From contig LLEY01000003.1 of the NCBI GenBank assembly GCA_001414485.1, positions 372,001 through 436,000 on the forward strand: a stretch of 64,000 nucleotides of DNA, in the 5' to 3' direction. Position numbers and translations under genes: made by a program. The notes beneath the pieces are model-generated. The model made no database searches, was not told the origin of the DNA, and worked only from the letters and a program-made list of their open reading frames with translations. Positions 1 to 12,441 of this stretch are shown here, one piece after another (the first letter of the stretch is position 1; every line of letters starts with the position of its first letter). The DNA comes from Calycina herbarum (lineage: Eukaryota; Ascomycota; Leotiomycetes; Helotiales; Pezizellaceae).

Positions 1-759
1 ACGGGGTACGGAATGTTCTTTAAGCCAAGAAGAAAGAGTGGATGAAGAAGGTGGGACTACCCCTGCTGCGCATACATGGGATCTTGGCATGTATATAGAT
101 AAGAAAAGAATCGTGAAAAGAAAACAGTTCGTCCGGCTTACACCTACCAAATTGCATTGTGGTAGTGAAAACGTGTGCCTTCTTGCGCCCTCCACCATTG
201 CCGACTCGGAGGAATAAATATCAACGATTATGGGGTAGAGAAAATTTCGAAGAATCCGGGAGCTTCGGGGAAATACTAAGATGCCGGGAATAATGGCGAT
301 GCAGAGATATAGAATGAAGCATTTGTAAAATCGAAATGTTGAGCGTATTTCATCTCACCAGCAGGCTGCGCATTCACGTGACCGAACTCGTCGTTCATCT
401 GGGTCATCTGCCAGAAGATAAGCTTGACCCTTGATATCAGGAAATTTTGATCTTTGGATCAGTCAAAAATGTACGGGCTCACTGAACGTAACTCCAGAGA
501 AAACAGTTGGTGAAAGGTGGGGTGAGGTTTTCAGAATCTCGGAGCCAGGGTTATGGCTACCCTACAAGTCAGAGATAAGGGAGCAAAAAAGGCTCGAGTA
601 TTTCTTAGAGTGAAAACAAATAAAGGTTGCGCTCGCACTTGCTCTCTTCTTGAGTTCGAGGTCGAGGTGTTGCTTGGAGTTGACTCTGAACTTTTGCCCC
701 GGAAACACGTGTCCTTGAATACACAAATCTCCCACATGATCCATCATAGCAAACCACTA
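1..759. other. Intergenic stretch left of the HET pseudogene
   Basis: Ordinary base composition, unlike the AT-rich block further right. Only short overlapping frames are present, none with a recognisable domain. The lost C-terminal half of the HET gene at 760-1442 would be expected here on the minus strand, but I could not follow a HET-like frame past the two stops near 760, so it is deleted or too diverged to recognise by eye. Confidence 0.4.
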
Positions 760-1442
760 CTAGATTGTTCGTTTAGATGGCAAGATATCCGGTAGGTTGT
801 TCGAGTCCTGAATTTCCGAATTGCGTCCCGAAACGTAGCTGAGAGCTACAAAGAGATGGCCCTGGCCAGGAACAATGTCCCAATTAATCCATCTCAAACC
901 AGGAACAGTGGATGGGTACTGTATTGAGCATCTTTTCGTATGATAGCGCTGGCAGAGAGTGATCCAAGACTTGACGATGTCGAAAGTATCAATGGCTCCT
1001 TGATTTATTTGATGGGACCGGTGAGTCCCTCAGGCTGAGGGAGGATAAATCTTTCAGGAGTATCCACAGACTCTGAATCGATATATTTTCCAGCGTATCC
1101 GGCCAGCAACATGTTTTTGTTCAATGAGAGCCATATTTTGTCTTTCGTTTTGTCTGATGAGAATGTTTTGAGCGGTATTGTAGCAGATCCCCGCACATTC
1201 ATGTCTATTGTTAAATATGGCAAGCTGCAAAAGTGGCACGAATCAATATCCCAATCCCTGACTGGGCTCAAGTCCTCCGCTATTTTCCCAACACAATCTT
1301 TGTGTGTTCTTGAAAGTAATGTATCCAAATCGATCTTTGCACAACGACTGCAAAGTTCGCTAGGTGCCGATGGTCGAGACAAATTGGGAAGAATGGTTGG
1401 ATACATGTCGTCGGGTTCGAGTTTCCTTTTCCTCTGCGCCAT
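760..1442 (-). pseudogene. Broken HET-domain (heterokaryon incompatibility) gene
   Basis: The frame at 1442-1005 encodes about 145 residues with the cysteine-bearing lead segment of fungal HET proteins: LCSRCAKIDLDTLLSR, then a DSCHFC motif. It ends at a TAA next to 1005. A second minus-strand frame overlaps this end and continues to two tandem TAG stops at 757-762. It reads FDIVKSWITLCQRYH, then LFVALSYVSG, the counterpart of the HET hallmark ALSYVWG. The two parts differ by one frame, and the sequence between is too short for an intron, so I read this as a frameshifted, 3'-truncated relic. The remaining catalytic-type half of a HET domain and any downstream region are absent. HET proteins act in allorecognition and cell death in ascomycetes; a relic like this is presumed non-functional. 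The Trp-to-Ser change in the SYVWG motif fits decay. Confidence 0.7.
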
Positions 1443-4063
1443 TGGCCGGCGATTGGGTTCTGTAATGAATTTGGTATTGCTGTAGGCAAGAATCGAGTTT
1501 GGAGGGGAAAATGATGGCTTGAGTCTTCCAAGTTGTGTAACCTTAGCATCTTAAGTACGATCTCATATAGGCTAAACTTGGCCGGAGCTCCAAACCAAAA
1601 TAGAATTTTTCGAAACGGATCTATTGTTAATTACAATTATAACATTCAAGACAATTTTGAGGAAGTTTACTCTGAGCATCTAAGTACAACATTGTTAACT
1701 GACTCGTGACTTCTTTTGGTCCCCAAACTTGAAAAAGCTTACTCCTCAATTAGTAGCTTACTTGTCAGTTGATAGATTACTCGTCAGTTAGAATGATATT
1801 CTAGAAAAGAGGTTCTCTAGGCTTGAGAACGATAATACTTAAATTAACTAAACAACCCCACAGCAAATTGAGAGGTTTTCCAAAAGTAAATCATTGGCAG
1901 CGAGAAGAAAACTTGGATTTGAACATCTTCATTCGTTCTCGAATTTTGCGACTGCAACACGCGCATACCTCTCTGGTTCTACATTTTACAGAAGAATTCT
2001 GCTTCTGGTAAGAATCAAGAGTGGTTTTGGTCTTGGTGGGGTACGGAAAGTTTTGGCAGGTGTGAAAAGTTGAGCATGGAATGATTCGACAGTATTTTAT
2101 TTTTCGACAATAATATGGAGGTCATTTCCAGGGTATTTCGTGATTCGAGAACTTTATCCGAGTTCGGTTAGAGGAATGGAACGCTGAATAAGCGAAAGAT
2201 ACATTGGAAGATTATTTAAAACACCTCTTCTAAGCAATAAAGTGAAGTCGTGGGGAAGATGTAGTAAGTTACAGGATCATTAGGAGCTACACTCAGAGGG
2301 ACATATCTAGTTTCCCGCCTCTTTAAAAGCCTTCTCTCAAGAATTATTATAAAAAAGCATTCACATGGAAGGTGTGTTGGTATTCCTTTTAGTGAGGCTG
2401 TAAGCGAATGAGACTGGTAATCTCCTCCCATAATGCTTCTTACTTCAAGTTAGGAGATAGGGAGTTGTGTGAGTTGTATCAAGCCAGTTAAACCCTTTTT
2501 CCGGAATTGAGAAGATATGAAGAGTACTAAGCAAGAAAGAGATGTTAGGGCAAAACCACGAGATATGAGAAAATTCGGGAATTACTAGGTGTTACTTTCT
2601 TGAATCGGCGACTATGAATTCTTCTGAAATTCATTGTTAACAATTTACAACCAAGGTGTACTTTCCAAAGTCCAGGGTCCAGGGAGTTGGGTAGATAGAC
2701 TGGAATATAGTTCAGAAAGGTGAACTTTGGGTTCTGGAATAACTACCTCGGTTTTCTTACTCCCATATTTACCCCTCATTTTCTCGAACCTGGTCTTCTC
2801 TCCTCTCCTCTTCCCCTCCTCTCCTTTCCTAAACACCAACCAAACCCTCCACCTTGTCCCATTTCCAACCTCCGAACCTCCCCCGTAAATTCATAAAAAC
2901 AGCTCCAACCATTTTCAAGTACACACTGGTCTTATGAACCCAGAAAACGAACTCATAGGGTGTCTTGGACTGCTTAGCAATTCGTGGTCTTAGAACTAAA
3001 CACTCCTTCCGCGCCCTACTGAAAATTTAACAATTTTTTCAAACTTGACTCCAAACCATATCCTAGAAATCCTACAAGCATCAGAGAACACCAAACTCCC
3101 CAGTAACAAAAACCACAACACCAAAACAAACCCCTCTACACCATCCATCCTATCTCCCATCTCCTCATGACCAGCCCCTCCAAACCATCATCCTCCCCTC
3201 TCAAAATCTTGAAAATCCCCAGCCAGAGTCCTCATATTGCTCAAAAAAGTCGTCATAACATCGCGATTCAAAAATAACCAGAGGAATCCCACGAATGTTG
3301 ACGTTCCTTGGTTTTGTATCATACTAGAGCCGCACATCCAGAAACGAGTCGGACATCTTGTCTCAAGAATTCTTGCGTGAACCCAGTTAAGTCCCAAGTT
3401 GGGGGAATTACGAGTAAACTAGCAAAACGTGGAGAAGACTTTCAGTAACCTACTAGTAAGCCACGAGTAACCTACAAATAAGCCACGAGTAAGCCAATAC
3501 AAAATTTAAAAAGTCTCATCTAAAAATAAGGTCTTAAACTAAAATGCCACTTGCAGTAAATAAAAGAAAACCAACTTCCCCCGTCTTAATTCCATGAAAA
3601 GTTGCCCACCTACAAGTACTACTGCAAGGTATTTAAAGATTTAAAAAAAACTACGCGTGCACAACACAGCCCATTGGAAAACTTCTATACCCCAAAGTAT
3701 TAATAATAGAAGATTCATCTCCTATCTAAGTTCGAATTACATTTTGGCATAAATTTTCCTCCCGTAGAAAGAAAACACGACATATTACGGTTCTATCCAC
3801 CGAAGCTTTAAATGTGTTGTGCAAACTCCGAGGTCACCAACCAGTAGTTTGTTACACCGATCAAGAATTTTGATTTTATTTTTTTTAAAAAAAGGGTCAA
3901 GATTCATCTCCTCTCAAAGGTCCAAATTAAATCCGGGTATACACTTTCCCCCTTCTAAACACCAGAGATTCCAGTGGAACGAAACCCAACCTGACACCTT
4001 CAGTTTCCCAAAGAATTTCAAAACACATACGCCCCTATGACAAATCGTGAGAGGTTACGAAAT
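1443..4063. other. Gene-poor intergenic region
   Basis: About 2.6 kb with no convincing coding frame on either strand. It is moderately AT-rich and still contains CpA and TpG dinucleotides, so it is not RIPed like the block after 6.4 kb. The segment 2640-2880 is pyrimidine-rich near its end. Short repeated words occur at 1740-1795 (variants of ACTNGTCAGTT) and at 3457-3492. I see no RNA gene or transposon terminus. Confidence 0.4.
3457..3492. repeat. Short tandem repeat, 22-bp period
   Basis: The 14-base word TAAGCCACGAGTAA occurs at 3457-3470 and again at 3479-3492, with partial copies on both sides (CTAGTAAG before, GTAAGCC after). This is a small minisatellite-like cluster in non-coding DNA; no function can be inferred. 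Confidence 0.6.
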
Positions 4064-5907
4064 TTAACTACTACCATTGCCAGCGCCCATCGCAGGTTGC
4101 GGCCCACCAGGTTTTACCTTCTTCTCCCTCTTGGCCCATCTCAGTCCACACGCATTACAAAGTGTCTTCGGTCCAGTAGGGCCCTTCCGCCATTCGGGGG
4201 AATCGAGAGTACCTAGTCAAGAATGTCAGAAAGCTGACTACATAATAAGAAAGAGAATACACAAAAACTCACCACAATCAGTACAAACATATTCATCCGG
4301 AAGCTTAATCTTCTTCCTCTTATCGTTTGCTCTGGCCTCTTTATCGGCTGCAATGGCAATACCCGCGTCACCACGGATAAGAGCTGGACTCTGATCTCCC
4401 GTACTGATGCCCTGACTTCTTTCACCGTCTTGGTATCGCAATCCGGTGAGCATTTCGATGGTCTCGATGTGGGTTGCTCCTTCGTATCGAGCCATTTTGT
4501 CGCCGATGGAATCTGGTTTGCTGCTTGCGTTGGCATCTTCCAAATTTTGGCGGGTCAGGGCAATGTTTAGACCAGCTTGTTTCGCTGGCGGTGGCATTGC
4601 CATTACATCTGGGTTTGAAGGGTGGATCGGTACTGATGTTGTTGAGGTTCCTGCTGCTGTGTCTGTTTCCTCGGATGCGTTGTTATCTGTTTGTCCATCT
4701 TTCCTGCTCCACGATTGCTGTGAACCATCCAATTCTTCTGCCTCTTCCCTCTTCAAATCTTCGATGCGCCTGGTTAGACGGGCATTTTCAATCTTATGTT
4801 CGAGAAACGAGTCGAGGAGTGCCGCATTTTTGGTAGGGTAAGGTCGAGCCATCATGAAGAAGCCTTTACAAAAGCCAGCTGCACTGGCTGGTCCAAAAGT
4901 GGCGGCTTCTGATGTGAGATGAGGATGTCCATGGGACTCGAAGATGGTATAGGTGCCATCTTTCTTCCGGAAACGATAGAAGAATCGAAGCGGGTTTCCA
5001 CTCGCAATTGACTCGTTGAATTCACGGACGAAAATGCCACTATCATCCGGGTGTATGTAATCGACAATGAATTTCCCCACCAACTCTTCTGTGGGGTATC
5101 CTGTCAATTGAATGCCACTGGGAGATAGATATAAAATTCGACCGTCTGGCGTCAAGATATGGAGAAAGTCTTTCAGCTCCTCGACCACTCGCTGTGACCA
5201 GTTCCGCCGCTTCATGAATTCCGTCAGGGTGCTACCAGCCGCGAGGGTCGATTGTGCAGCAAATGGAGGACCTGTTGGCAAGGGGCCGGCACCTGCCACA
5301 GCGATCTGCTTCTCGCCGGGACTTCCATCTGCCTTGTTCGGGTCGTTTTCGAGATCGTTTTCGTCTTGCTGGTCGTCCATATCATCCGCTGATATGGCGG
5401 GGTTGTGCGAGGCGGAGGGTTTTGGTGTAGCTGGGCCATCGAGGGTGTTGACATCCAGTGTCATTCCCTCCAGAGGTAGCCTGTCGAAGGTATCCAGCAG
5501 ACTCTCTTCGAGCATGCCCGTCATCGAGGTATCATGGCCGTTGGGAGGGCCCTGAGCGGTCAGTGAATGTCTATGAATGTCTGTGGTGCTCAGTGTTGAA
5601 TTGAGGGGAACTGCAGGAAGCGAGTGAAGGAGGAAGGGGTGAAGGAGGGCGGGGCGAAGGAGGAAGGGGGTGAAGGAGGGCGAGGCTCGCGAGGGTGATA
5701 TTGGGTATGGGGTGTTACTCGTTACTCGGTGCTGTGCTGGACATACATACTGGACATACATACCTGTGAGGCAGCTAGGGACCCTGGAAGATCGTCGGTG
5801 TTGCGGAAGAAGAGGGCATTGCTGGAGAGGCCCATACTGCGACTGACATTGTTCCTGTCCATGTCGACGTCGACGTCGATGGGAGTGGGAGAAGGCCGGG
5901 AATACAT
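4064..5907 (-). CDS. wc-2: White Collar-2-like blue-light/clock transcription factor (PAS + GATA zinc finger)
   Basis: Partner of White Collar-1 in the nuclear White Collar complex, which drives light-induced and circadian transcription. Proposed exons are 5907-5764, 5551-4273 and 4212-4064, giving 523 residues, close to the about 530 of the Neurospora protein. Intron 1 (5763-5552, 212 bp) runs from CAG|GTATGT to CTGACCGCTCAG; intron 2 (4272-4213, 60 bp) runs GTGAGT...TAG and splits the zinc finger. The first ATG, at 5907, follows an in-frame TAG. A PAS domain lies at about 165-290 (motifs [18 protein letters not shown] and YIHPDD). A probable coiled coil follows at about 290-320, then a basic KRKKIK stretch at about 460. 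A GATA-type finger at about 471-496 has the spacing Cys-X2-Cys-X18-Cys-X2-Cys and an [11 protein letters not shown] motif. The X18 loop and single PAS domain fit WC-2 rather than WC-1. Translation stays open across all exons and I see no RIP damage. Confidence 0.94.
5626..5681. repeat. Imperfect 30-bp tandem duplication inside wc-2 intron 1
   Basis: GAAGGAGGAAGGGG followed by TGAAGGAGGGC occurs twice, at 5626-5650 and 5656-5681. On the transcribed minus strand this is a long pyrimidine tract upstream of the intron 1 acceptor. It stays open in the exon 2 frame, so an unspliced or alternatively spliced reading through it would be possible; I judge splicing more likely because of the strong donor and the phase match. 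Confidence 0.6.
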
Positions 5908-6439
5908 GGTCGTGGAGATGGTGGCAGGCAATGGAATAGTCAAGTCAAGCTACACAGCACACCTCTGTCTCCCATTCTAGCATTGCACGTTTGAGCCTTG
6001 AGCCTTGAGCCTGGAGTCTACTGATCCCGAATCTGAGCAGTCACCTATAGTAGAGTCGCTGTCACTTACACGTAATTCCAGCCAACCGGTGAAAAAAAAC
6101 AGCGACCCGGCAATGCAGTGTTGGGCGTACAAGAGCTGCAATTCCGCTTGTTAGTGGCATGGCTCAGTGCGGTGCACGCTACAGGAGAGTTACGGCTACA
6201 TGCAGTTTCAGGCTTGCTTCTACCTGCTTCCCCGCTGTTGCCACAACAGTGACTCCACCGGCTTCAGCCAAAAGTGGTGGCTCGCGGAGGCAAACTCGAC
6301 GTGAAAAAATCGTAAAAACAAAAGAAAAATGCATGTAAATGCACATGGAACTAATTAGTACCAGCATGGTTGGTGAGAACTTTCAATCCAGTCTGTATTA
6401 AGTCATAGACGTTGTAGATAGGCCTATTTACTATAGAGA
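5908..6439. promoter_or_regulatory. wc-2 upstream region up to the RIP boundary
   Basis: About 530 bp between the wc-2 start codon and the first RIPed transposon sequence. It holds a run of three GAGCCTT/GAGCCTG repeats at about 5992-6012 and otherwise ordinary-composition DNA. No specific binding site can be named with confidence. Composition changes abruptly near 6400-6440, where CpA and TpG nearly vanish. This is the likely promoter because wc-2 is read leftward. Confidence 0.45.
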
Positions 6440-6787
6440 TCAGCGATTATATATAGTTATACTATTTAGATTATATAATATACTAGCTATATACTAGAGA
6501 TAAAATAATGATATTTTAGAAGATCTTCTAAGAGTAATAGTAATCTATTATCTAAACGATATTCTAATTTTCTTAGAAAATAAAGAAGAATATAAAAGAT
6601 ATATAAGAGAAGTTCTACGTCGACTACTCAAAGTAGATTCTTATCTTAAACTTTTAAAATACGAGTTTAGAGTAGCTTAGATACTTTTTCTAGAATAGGT
6701 ATTTAGCTTAGAGAAAATAGAAATAGATCTAGTAAAGATCTAGGATATCTTAAACTAGAAGTTACTAGAGAATATAAAGAATATATA
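6440..6787 (+). pseudogene. Gypsy-0 reverse-transcriptase fragment, left part
   Basis: The plus strand starts inside the RT core (a degenerate PFGLTNAP-type motif) and runs through IVIYYLNDILIF, the YLDD catalytic box with its first Asp changed to Asn, and on to the conserved F.WP-like segment. It stops at 6787 where the LTR of Gypsy-A begins. The same element resumes at 34081, after the ATATA duplication, with FLRF..F..FI-type sequence. Everything 5' of the RT palm (LTR, gag, protease) is missing at the left edge. Confidence 0.8.
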
Positions 6788-7251
6788 TATTACAAATTAT
6801 AAGCTAATACGTAAGTAAGTAAAGTCTAGACAACGCTCTAATAGAATAAACACTATTATAACTCTAAAAGAAAGTAGAGATTAAATATAAAAGAATATAT
6901 AATTCTAGAGATCTTATTATAGTTATATTATATAACTCGGTTAAGAGTAGTTAGATAATAGAGTCTAGTTTTAAGAAGCTCTAGAAATAGAGTTAGACTC
7001 TATTTTCAGAACTTCTACTAAGTAGAACTCTAATATAAACAAAGGTTCTATATAAGACTAATACGTCTACTATTAAATAGAAGCTTCGTACTTAACTTTA
7101 GTTATTAATCTTATTATCTTATTTAATATCTTTAATATAAGTAATAAGTTCACTTCTAAGTAAATAAGCTAGTATATCTATACTTCTTACTTATATACTA
7201 ACCTTCGAGACTTAGTTATCTTTATTTAGTTCGTTTAAGTTTTATTATACT
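6788..7251 (+). repeat. Gypsy-A 5' LTR
   Basis: 464 bp, beginning TATTAC (RIPed TGTTAC) and ending TTATTATA (RIPed GTTATA/GTTACA). It matches 33619-34080 along its whole length, and its second half matches the LTRs of Gypsy-B, Gypsy-0 and the solo LTR at 36745. Confidence 0.92.
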
Positions 7252-10200
7252 TTAAGTATCTACTTAGAAGTTCAGTTGCTATAGCTCTAGTAACCTCTAC
7301 TATAGCAGCTAGCTCGAATACTAGTCGAGTTAACGTCGTAGGAATATCTAGAAGTACTACTAGAAGAATATCTACTAATATATAATTAACTAAGAACAAC
7401 GATAATATTAGTATACTAGACGTCTCTAAGCTTTATAAAGTTAAAGTACTTAAGTCTATTAAAGTTAAAATACTAGATACGTATTATAAGAAACGAAAGA
7501 AACTTAACTTATTTCTTTTTTAAATAGATATCTACTTTAACTTTAATTCTAATAAATTCAAAGATAATTTATAATTTATAAACTATCTTCGCTATCTTCT
7601 ACCTTAGAAGATTAGTATTAGAATAGGCTTAGCTATATTTAGAAGACTTCTTTAAAAATAAGAATAAAGATAAAAAGATAGAATTAACTAAGATTATATT
7701 TAAATCTTAGAAAGAATTTAAGATAACTATTAGAAAAGTCTTTAAAGACTTTAATATAATCTAAACAGCTATATATAAGCTTTTAGAATTATACTAAACT
7801 AGATTAGTAATAGATTATACTAATAAATTTTAATATTATAGAACGAAATTAGAATAGAATACTATTGCTTTTATAAAACTCTTTTATAGAGGATTAAAAG
7901 TTTATATTTATAAGAAAATAGCTAAATAAAATATATAATTCTTAACTATTATAAATATAATTAAAGAAGTTATCTAGTTAAATAACCGCTTATATAAATT
8001 CTAGAAGAGTAACTCTAGATAAGAAGAGAAGAGTAAAGAGTTAGAAAAGTAGAAGTACTTCTACGCTAAATATAGTAAGAAGACGAATACTATATAAAAG
8101 AAAACCTTTCTAAAGAAAGAAGAACCTTTCTAAGAAGAGTAAAATCGTTAATATAAGTAGAACTTATATTATAATTATAGTCTTCCTAGTTATAGAGTAA
8201 ATAAGTATAGTAAGAAGAAAGACTCTAAGAGAAGAAAATAAATTAATACTACTATTTAATAATAAGTAGTCTTAACTAATTATATTAAACTTATAAATAA
8301 GAAACTTAAAGTATAAGAATATAAAACCTAGATTAAAAATAATAAAGAACTTAATAATATATAAGATATTAATAATAATAGAGATCTACTTCTTAAAGAA
8401 AACTATAATATATAATTAGTAGAGGAATCTAAGTAATATCTTTAAGTAGAATATAAATTACTACTATTAACTAGTTTCTTAGAAATATTAGACTTATCTC
8501 TTAGTTTAGAAGAAGAGATTGGAAATAAGAACTCTAAAGTTAGAGAAACTTAGATCTTTCTTAGAATATTTAAATAAAGGAACTAATAGATATATATAGA
8601 TAACTAGAAGCTAGATCTTTAAAGTCTTTATACTATATAAAGAATTAATCTAACTATTTTAATAATATATATAGTTATAAGAAATAACTCTAAAATAATA
8701 ACTCTAGTTAGTCTAATTACTAGATAAGAAACTATTAAGAAAAAGAAATATAAGTATAGCTAATAGTAAGTTAAGAAACCTATCTATTCTAAGATAAGAG
8801 ATATATAGAAGATATACGATATTTTAGAAGAAACTAGTATATAGACGTAGTAAGTTCTAATAGAATTTAAAGAATATATTATAATTATATTAATTAGAAA
8901 TAATAGACTAGTATTTAGAGAATATAGTTTATAAAAGTTATTTAGTATATTATTCTAGAAGTAAAGAGAGCTTAATATTACTAGATAGACTAAATAGAAA
9001 TAGAAGAATTTTACTATCTTTTAGTAAGAGAACTATAGTTTATAGAAACAGTTTAAGAAATAATAGTATAATAAATATAATATAAACTAAGTCTAACTAT
9101 AGACTAGTTATTATAAAAACGGTTTAAAGGAATTTTACTAGAATCTACTAGAATAGTAGAATATTATTAGATATATAAAGTAGCTTTATCTAATAAAGAA
9201 GAAGTAGTATTCTTTCCTTAGTTCTAGATTTAAGTAGTTAAGAAAAAGAACTTAAGAGATTATATATTTAAGGTTTAATATATAAAGCTAGAGATAAGTA
9301 TACTAGAAGCTATTTTAGATTATCTATATATAGAAGAACTATAGTCTATAGAAAATATTAAAGATGCTAATTATAGATAAGTCTAATATAAATATAGAAA
9401 CTTACTAAAATAATTTATAAGAAGAATTCCTAAAACTATAGAAATTATAGAATATTAATTAGTATATAAGATAGTATATATAGACTAAGAAAAAGTAAGA
9501 TTCTTTCTAAAGTATAAGAGTAAGAAAGAATAGAAATTTAATTAAAAAAATCGATCTTTTAAAGTCTAATATATTAAAGTAAAATTAAATACTACTTTAG
9601 AAGAAAGATAGTTAATAATAACTATAGAAATATAAAGGAAAAAGTTATAAGTTATAATAGACTTAGAAGTAATAGATAACTTTATTTCTCTAATAGCTTA
9701 AGAGAAGCTAAACGTTCTAATTAAAGGAATAAGACTATATTACTTAGACGTAGTTAATAGAATAGATATTATATACTAAAATAGAATTATTAATTAGTAA
9801 ACTATTCTAATAAAAGTTAATATTAAAGAATACTATTTAGATATATAATTTAATATTATTAAAATAGAAAGCAAGAAAGTAATACTTAGTATACTATAGA
9901 TTTAGAAATATAATCTAGAAATCGACTAAAAGACTAGAATAATAATCTTTAATTAATATAAATACATAGGTTCGTATTTATAACTTTAAAGCTAGAACGA
10001 GATTAGCGCTACCTCTTCTAAAGCGCTAGGACATCTTATCTAGAGTTCTTTATAAGTTAGTAAGACAGCTAATAACGAAATACCTATATAATATAAAGAA
10101 TTTAAAGCTTTGTTTAAAAACTTAGAAGACTTATAAGCCTTATTAAAACATCGCTTATAAGATTATAAGATTAAATTAAAAGAGAGTTATTATCTCTTAA

Positions 10201-10939
10201 AGTAGAAGCTTTAGTTATATAACTAGAAAAGTCTTTAGAGAATAAAAAGTTATATAAAGAAAGGTATTAAGAAGAGATATATTAGAAGATCTAAGTTACT
10301 AATTATCTTAAATATACTTATTATTAAGAAAAAAGATAACCTAGAGAGAAGAGTATATATTAATTACTAAGAAGTAAATTATACTACGGTTAAGAACGCT
10401 TATCTACTACTATCTAGCTAATACTTATAAGATAAGTTAAGTAAGATAGTACGATTTATAAAACTAGATTAATAAAACGCTTATAAACTTATATAAATAA
10501 AAGTTAGAGATAAATAAAAGATAGTATTTACCTTACTATCTAGTTTTTATAAATATATAGTTATACTATTTAAACTAAATAATATACTAGCTATATATTA
10601 GAGATAAAATAATAATATTTTAGAAGATCTTCTAGAAGTAATAGTAATCTATTATCTAGATAATATCTTAATCTTCTTAGAAAAAGAAGAAGAATATAAG
10701 AGATATATTAGAGAAGTTCTATAATAACTTATAAAAGTAAACTCTTAATTAAAACTCTTAAAATATAAGTTTAGAGTAACTTAGACACTTTTCCTAAGAT
10801 AGGTATTTAGTCTAGAGAAAATAGAAATAGATCTAGTAAAGATCTAAGATATCTTAAACTAGAAATTACTAGAAAATATCAAAGATATATAGTTCTTTCT
10901 TAGATTTATAAATTTCTACTATCTATTTATTTAAGACTA

Positions 10940-12072
10940 ACGTGATCTATTACCGAGCTACGTATATTACCGAGCTACGTACTTTTACTGAATTTACTAC
11001 TCTACTACTTTAATACACGTTTTCTTCTTTTATAATATAAGTCTAAACTTAAGAAGTACGAATTATATTAGTTATTAAAGCTATTCGAACATCTAAACGA
11101 AAATTAAGCTATAGAAACGCTATAAAAATCTATAAAGTTTCTAAATCTACTCTTTATCTTAGAATAAACAACCGACCTTCTTATAGCGATACTGAATCTA
11201 ATTGTTTAAAGCTGACGAAATTAGAGAAGAAAATAATTATTCGATATATATTCGATCGAGATTCTAGAGGGTTTTCGCCTTAGCTAGCTAATATAGAAGA
11301 TATAATAAATTACCTTCTTAAGGCGTATAAAGTAAAACGCGTCGGAAAGCGCTAGGTAGAACGATTCGTAGTTCGACGACTAGAGCTAAAAACGTGCTTT
11401 AATCGCGTTTACGACTTTTAAAAAGCCTTATACAAAGATTCTAAGTTAATTAGTACGTGGTTTCGACTAGTAGAGAATATATAAGTGAAATATAGTATAG
11501 TAGATAGCGATTTCTATAACTTCGACGAGACCGGCTTTATAATAGATTAAATCTGTTCTAGAATAGTTATTACTTATACCGATCGACGTAGTAAGAGTAA
11601 GGTAGTTTAACTAGGCAATCGAGAATAAGCGATAGTAAGATATAAAGCGTTTAGCTTATAAATTAACTCTTATTAATACTAAGCTACGTATACTTTAAGT
11701 AGTAAATAAAGCACTTTCTAAGCGTCGTAGAGCTAAAAAGAATCGTATCTATTAAGAAGATATACTTACTATAGAGGATATATACGATATTATAGCTTAA
11801 GACGAAGTAAATAAGCAGATATAATACGATAAACGCTTTAGAAGAGTAAATCGTAAGAAAGGAATTTCGACTATATAACGTTATAGCACTTATAGAAAGA
11901 CTAGTTATAATACGCGAACTTATTAAGAACTTATAAATATATCTAGCTTATTAGAATCCGAAGAGTAATAAGTTTTATCTATTATTATAGTTGATTTATT
12001 ATATTTTAAAGTAGTAGAAGTCGGTAAAAGTACATAGCTTAGTAATATACGTAGCTCGGTAATAGATCACGT
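10940..12072 (+). mobile_element. Pogo-1: internally deleted pogo/Fot1-like DNA transposon
   Basis: 1133 bp between TA duplications at 10938-10939 and 12073-12074, with terminal inverted repeats of about 50 bp starting ACGTGATC. The plus strand encodes the N-terminal half of a pogo transposase: a helix-turn-helix with RKLSYRNAIKIYKV, a CENP-B-like region and the first catalytic box YNFDETGF near 11516. After about 11680 the frame jumps to the C-terminal tail (SKRRRAKKNRI, then a TYRKTSYNARTYQEL segment near 11910). About 0.7 kb carrying the second and third catalytic Asp is missing compared with the 1.86-kb relatives to the right. It inserted in the Gypsy-A RT. Confidence 0.88.
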
Positions 12073-12292
12073 TATATAAAGATTATAAAACTAATATTAG
12101 TACTAGTAAAAAAGACTATTAAATTTATTTAGAATAAATAAGCTAAGAACGCTTTTTAGAAAATTAAAACAAGGTTTATAGAAAAACCTATTCTATATAA
12201 TTTTAATATAAATAAACCTAGTATAATTAAAATAGACGCCTTAGATATAGTAATAAGTACGATTCACTTATAACTAAATAATAAAGAGAAAC

Positions 12293-12441
12293 TATCGATA
12301 TAATTAGAGTAAATAGTACTCTACGTAACCTTCTCGCTTAAGGTCTATTTAAGTAGACAGAGTAGCTAACTTTGCTTTATATATATAAACGATAATATAC
12401 TCTTTTTATATTATACTATTAGCTACTAAGTTATACTAATA
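12293..12441 (+). repeat. Copia 5' LTR
   Basis: 149 bp, pairing with 31103-31251. The first bases read TATCGATATAATTAG here and TGTTGGTATAATTAG in the 3' copy; the differences are mostly G-to-A, as expected from RIP. It ends TATACTAATA. Confidence 0.9.

Noticed and set aside
2216..2839. Two minus-strand frames of 64 to 71 codons
   Set aside because: Composition follows local purine/pyrimidine bias, with no motif and no neighbouring exon.
5112..5555. Plus-strand frame of 147 codons over wc-2
   Set aside because: It is antisense to the WC-2 N-terminus and PAS domain; no motif.
10934..12075. Repeated GAGCTACGTA units as a CRISPR-like or centromere repeat
   Set aside because: They are the terminal inverted repeats of Pogo-1, with TA duplications and transposase sequence between.
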